From NCBI GenBank assembly GCA_964540605.1, contig CAZINM010000005.1:1-24499 (forward strand): DNA of 24,499 bases. The letters are read 5' to 3'. Each line of letters opens with the position of its first letter. The first letter of the stretch is position 1. Both the position numbers and the translations under genes were made by a program. Shown piece after piece: positions 22,835-24,499 of the stretch. Origin of the DNA: CAZINM01 sp964540605. Its GTDB lineage: Bacteria; Patescibacteriota; Dojkabacteria; SC72; JAHDCA01. The notes below the pieces were generated by a model. It was not told the DNA's origin. It saw only the letters and a list, made by a program, of their open reading frames with translations, and ran no database searches.

Positions 22835-22838
22835 AGAA

Positions 22839-22864
22839 GAACCGGCTGCTAATGCAACCGGTTC
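22839..22864 (-). terminator. terminator-like hairpin after the FecR-domain gene
   Basis: GAACCGG (22839-22845) pairs with CCGGTTC (22858-22864); inside it TGC pairs with GCA around a TAAT loop, giving a 10-bp stem with one C-A mismatch. On the minus strand the hairpin is followed by TTCTTGTAC, a short T-rich run, about 30 bp past the stop codon. This is the only strong GC-rich hairpin noticed in the window. Confidence 0.6.
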
Positions 22865-22894
22865 ATATTTTACTATGTTAAACTTTGTAGATTG

Positions 22895-24499
22895 CTATTC
22901 TATTGTTACTGAAATCTCGTTTGAATAATAATCACAATAACCTCCACGATATCTACCTACTCTAAAATAGTAAGTACCTGGTGCATAACTTGTTTCGTCT
23001 AATACAACAGTCGCAGTTCTTGCAGAAGGCGAAGAAAGATAAGAGAAACCCCAAGTTTTATATTCTGTTTCTGTTGCATACACTGGTTTTGGTTTTAAGA
23101 AATCGGCTATTTTCGCTAAGAGATCAAATCTCTTTATATTTGTTGAAGTTTGATATTGTGGGTATGTTGGATTACTTGATGTACTCCAAACAAGTTTGAA
23201 GCCTAGATCTGATAATCCATTATCAATTGTCCAACTTAATCCAATCGTTCTATCATCTTGAGAAGTTTTCGTTAACTCTAAGGTAGGTTCACCCCATTCT
23301 GGTTCGGGAACTGCTTGAACTGAAACAGTCAGATCCTGTGTATAAATATCACAACTTCCATTATATCTACAAACTCTTACATGAAATGTACCTCCATCTT
23401 GTAATGCATCATGAGTAAATGATGCTGTTCTTACAGAACCTCCACTAGCATAGTAGTAATAATCACCACTTCTATTTGGATATGTTGGATTAGCATTTTT
23501 TGAAAATACTATTTTAAAACCATCCATTTCAGAGTATCCTTTCATTTCCCAAGTGACATTGATCTTCCCAGCTGCAGGACTACTTAATGATGTAATTCTG
23601 AATGTTTGGGTAACTGGAGGCGTTGTGGGTGTAGGAGTCTCTGTTTCTTCATCTACTTTATAAACAACAATTGTCTCCATTGTTCGCACACCAGCAGGAC
23701 TGTATACTTTTACATAAATTGTATTTTCTCCGTCATTAAGAACTATTGACCCTTCAAATTTTCCGTTGTTATTTTGTACTTCATACCAATCTTCTCCATT
23801 TTTCATTTTCACACTATTACCTGCCTCTGTTTCTCCAGTTACTAATACAGAAGCTTCAGTTGTTTCTAAGTTATTATCTGGAGATGTAATTGTAACCTTT
23901 GGAGCCTCATCATTCTCAAAGATCCCTAGATCTTCTTCTAGATCTTTATCCTGCTCTTTGTTAAATTCGAACCAATCATTATCTAAATTTTCCCCCTCTA
24001 TTCCTTTCACCTCACCTTCTTCATCACCGATTACCAATTCCTCACCCTCTTCAACTAACTCCTCTGGCTGATTTTTGGAATAGTGAACTTTGATCTTGCT
24101 TTCTATACATCTTATTGTAGAAGTGTCACCTAAATCGACATCAAATGCAGTACCCAATGATGTAATTTTCAAATCTTCACTAACAGTTGCATTTGTAACG
24201 ATATACTCTCTTAATTCATTTTTTTCGACTCTATGATAAGTTTGCCCACTTACTTGATCAATAATTATCATATTTGATTTTAAGCTATAAAGCTTAATCT
24301 CAGAGTTTTCATTTATTCTAATCGCACTACCATCATCAAGCTCAATAACCGCTTTTGAATCATCACCAGTTTTTACGCTATAACCTTCCCTTACTGTCAT
24401 ACCAACCTCAGCAGTTGCCCAATTGTCATCAGAAGTCTCTAATATCGTAACATCATTATCAGCTATAGCTATCATTCCAGCTATCTTGGATATGTTTTG
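22895..24499 (-). CDS. FecR-domain surface protein with Ig-like and two fibronectin-like repeats (5' end beyond window)
   Basis: At least 534 residues; the reading frame stays open to the right edge, so the true start, and probably a signal or membrane helix, is missing. Counting from the first internal Met (24473-24475), a FecR-like beta domain covers about 20-135 (VREGYSVKTGDDSKAVIELD, then DGSAIRINENSEI and TSLGTAFDVD). A Glu/Asp-rich linker (138-190) and an Ig-like domain (about 192-273; ITSPDNN, GETEAGNSV, LNDGENTIYVKVYSPAG) follow. A Thr/Pro hinge (276-289) leads to two related fibronectin-type modules (292-386 and 397-526), each with NPTYP and ending in a V-x-RY-x-G-x-CD signature. The second module carries an insertion at about 446-475. 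It is probably a cell-surface protein; the role of FecR here is structural or sensory, not known. Confidence 0.8.
   Translation of the reverse strand, partial: QNISKIAGMIAIADNDVTILETSDDNWATAEVGMTVREGYSVKTGDDSKAVIELDDGSAIRINENSEIKLYSLKSNMIIIDQVSGQTYHRVEKNELREYIVTNATVSEDLKITSLGTAFDVDLGDTSTIRCIESKIKVHYSKNQPEELVEEGEELVIGDEEGEVKGIEGENLDNDWFEFNKEQDKDLEEDLGIFENDEAPKVTITSPDNNLETTEASVLVTGETEAGNSVKMKNGEDWYEVQNNNGKFEGSIVLNDGENTIYVKVYSPAGVRTMETIVVYKVDEETETPTPTTPPVTQTFRITSLSSPAAGKINVTWEMKGYSEMDGFKIVFSKNANPTYPNRSGDYYYYASGGSVRTASFTHDALQDGGTFHVRVCRYNGSCDIYTQDLTVSVQAVPEPEWGEPTLELTKTSQDDRTIGLSWTIDNGLSDLGFKLVWSTSSNPTYPQYQTSTNIKRFDLLAKIADFLKPKPVYATETEYKTWGFSYLSSPSARTATVVLDETSYAPGTYYFRVGRYRGGYCDYYSNEISVTIE

Noticed and set aside
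23766..24071. Plus-strand Ser/Pro-rich reading frame
   Set aside because: It is the antisense shadow of the Glu/Asp-rich linker and Ig-like region of the FecR-domain gene.
1..24499. CRISPR arrays, insertion sequences, integrases or prophage genes
   Set aside because: No regularly spaced direct repeats, transposase or integrase motifs, or phage structural proteins were seen on either strand.

Overview
The window is an AT-rich (roughly two-thirds A+T), densely packed bacterial chromosome segment. Informational genes (mutL, uvrB, uvrC, dnaE), an NAD kinase and a 2-oxoacid:ferredoxin oxidoreductase subunit with its flavodoxin sit beside a run of unfamiliar envelope proteins. Most intergenic gaps are tiny or negative. 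Shine-Dalgarno sequences are nearly absent, and several genes have an extended -10 promoter (TGN-TAWAAT-like) ending only 5-8 nt before the ATG, as expected of leaderless mRNAs. TGA and TAA are both used as stops, so this is not a code-25 lineage (Gracilibacteria/SR1). The style (small AT-rich genome, many one-pass membrane proteins of unknown function, a membrane helix joined to an RN..VH helical domain) suggests a Candidate Phyla Radiation/Patescibacteria member. This is inference; no rRNA is present to place it.

Layout. Positions 1-3969, minus strand: mutL, an RsmI-like SAM methyltransferase, flavodoxin, and a fused gamma-alpha 2-oxoacid:ferredoxin oxidoreductase subunit that runs off the left edge. 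mutL and uvrB diverge from a 73-bp promoter region. Positions 4043-8781, plus strand: uvrB, NAD kinase and a 635-residue protein of unknown function. Positions 8786-9494, minus strand: a class I methyltransferase gene broken by one in-frame TAA, and tRNA-Gln(UUG). Position 9639, plus strand: a membrane protein with a very basic cytoplasmic tail, whose stop codon abuts that of uvrC. Positions 10836-15729, minus strand: dnaE then uvrC.

Positions 15832-21006, plus strand, form the accessory-looking part: six consecutive genes, the last five tightly linked. They encode a lysozyme/transglycosylase-like protein, a cupin resembling archaeal-type glucose-6-phosphate isomerase but lacking its metal ligands, a surface protein with a transglutaminase-like domain lacking catalytic Cys and His, a membrane-anchored HEPN-like protein, a secreted acidic/Ig-like membrane protein and a membrane-anchored coiled-coil protein. 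Together they could form an envelope complex built partly on pseudoenzymes; this is the best candidate for an undescribed system here.

Positions 21031-24499, minus strand: an XRE regulator behind a DPW-repeat/DUF4214-like/coiled-coil protein, a membrane-anchored FKBP prolyl isomerase, and a FecR-domain surface protein with fibronectin-like repeats cut by the right edge.

The tetranucleotide GATC is conspicuously abundant: a hand count finds 23 in about 2 kb of uvrB, several times the number expected from base composition. No CRISPR array, insertion sequence, integrase or rRNA is visible. No stretch above 300 bp lacks a gene.
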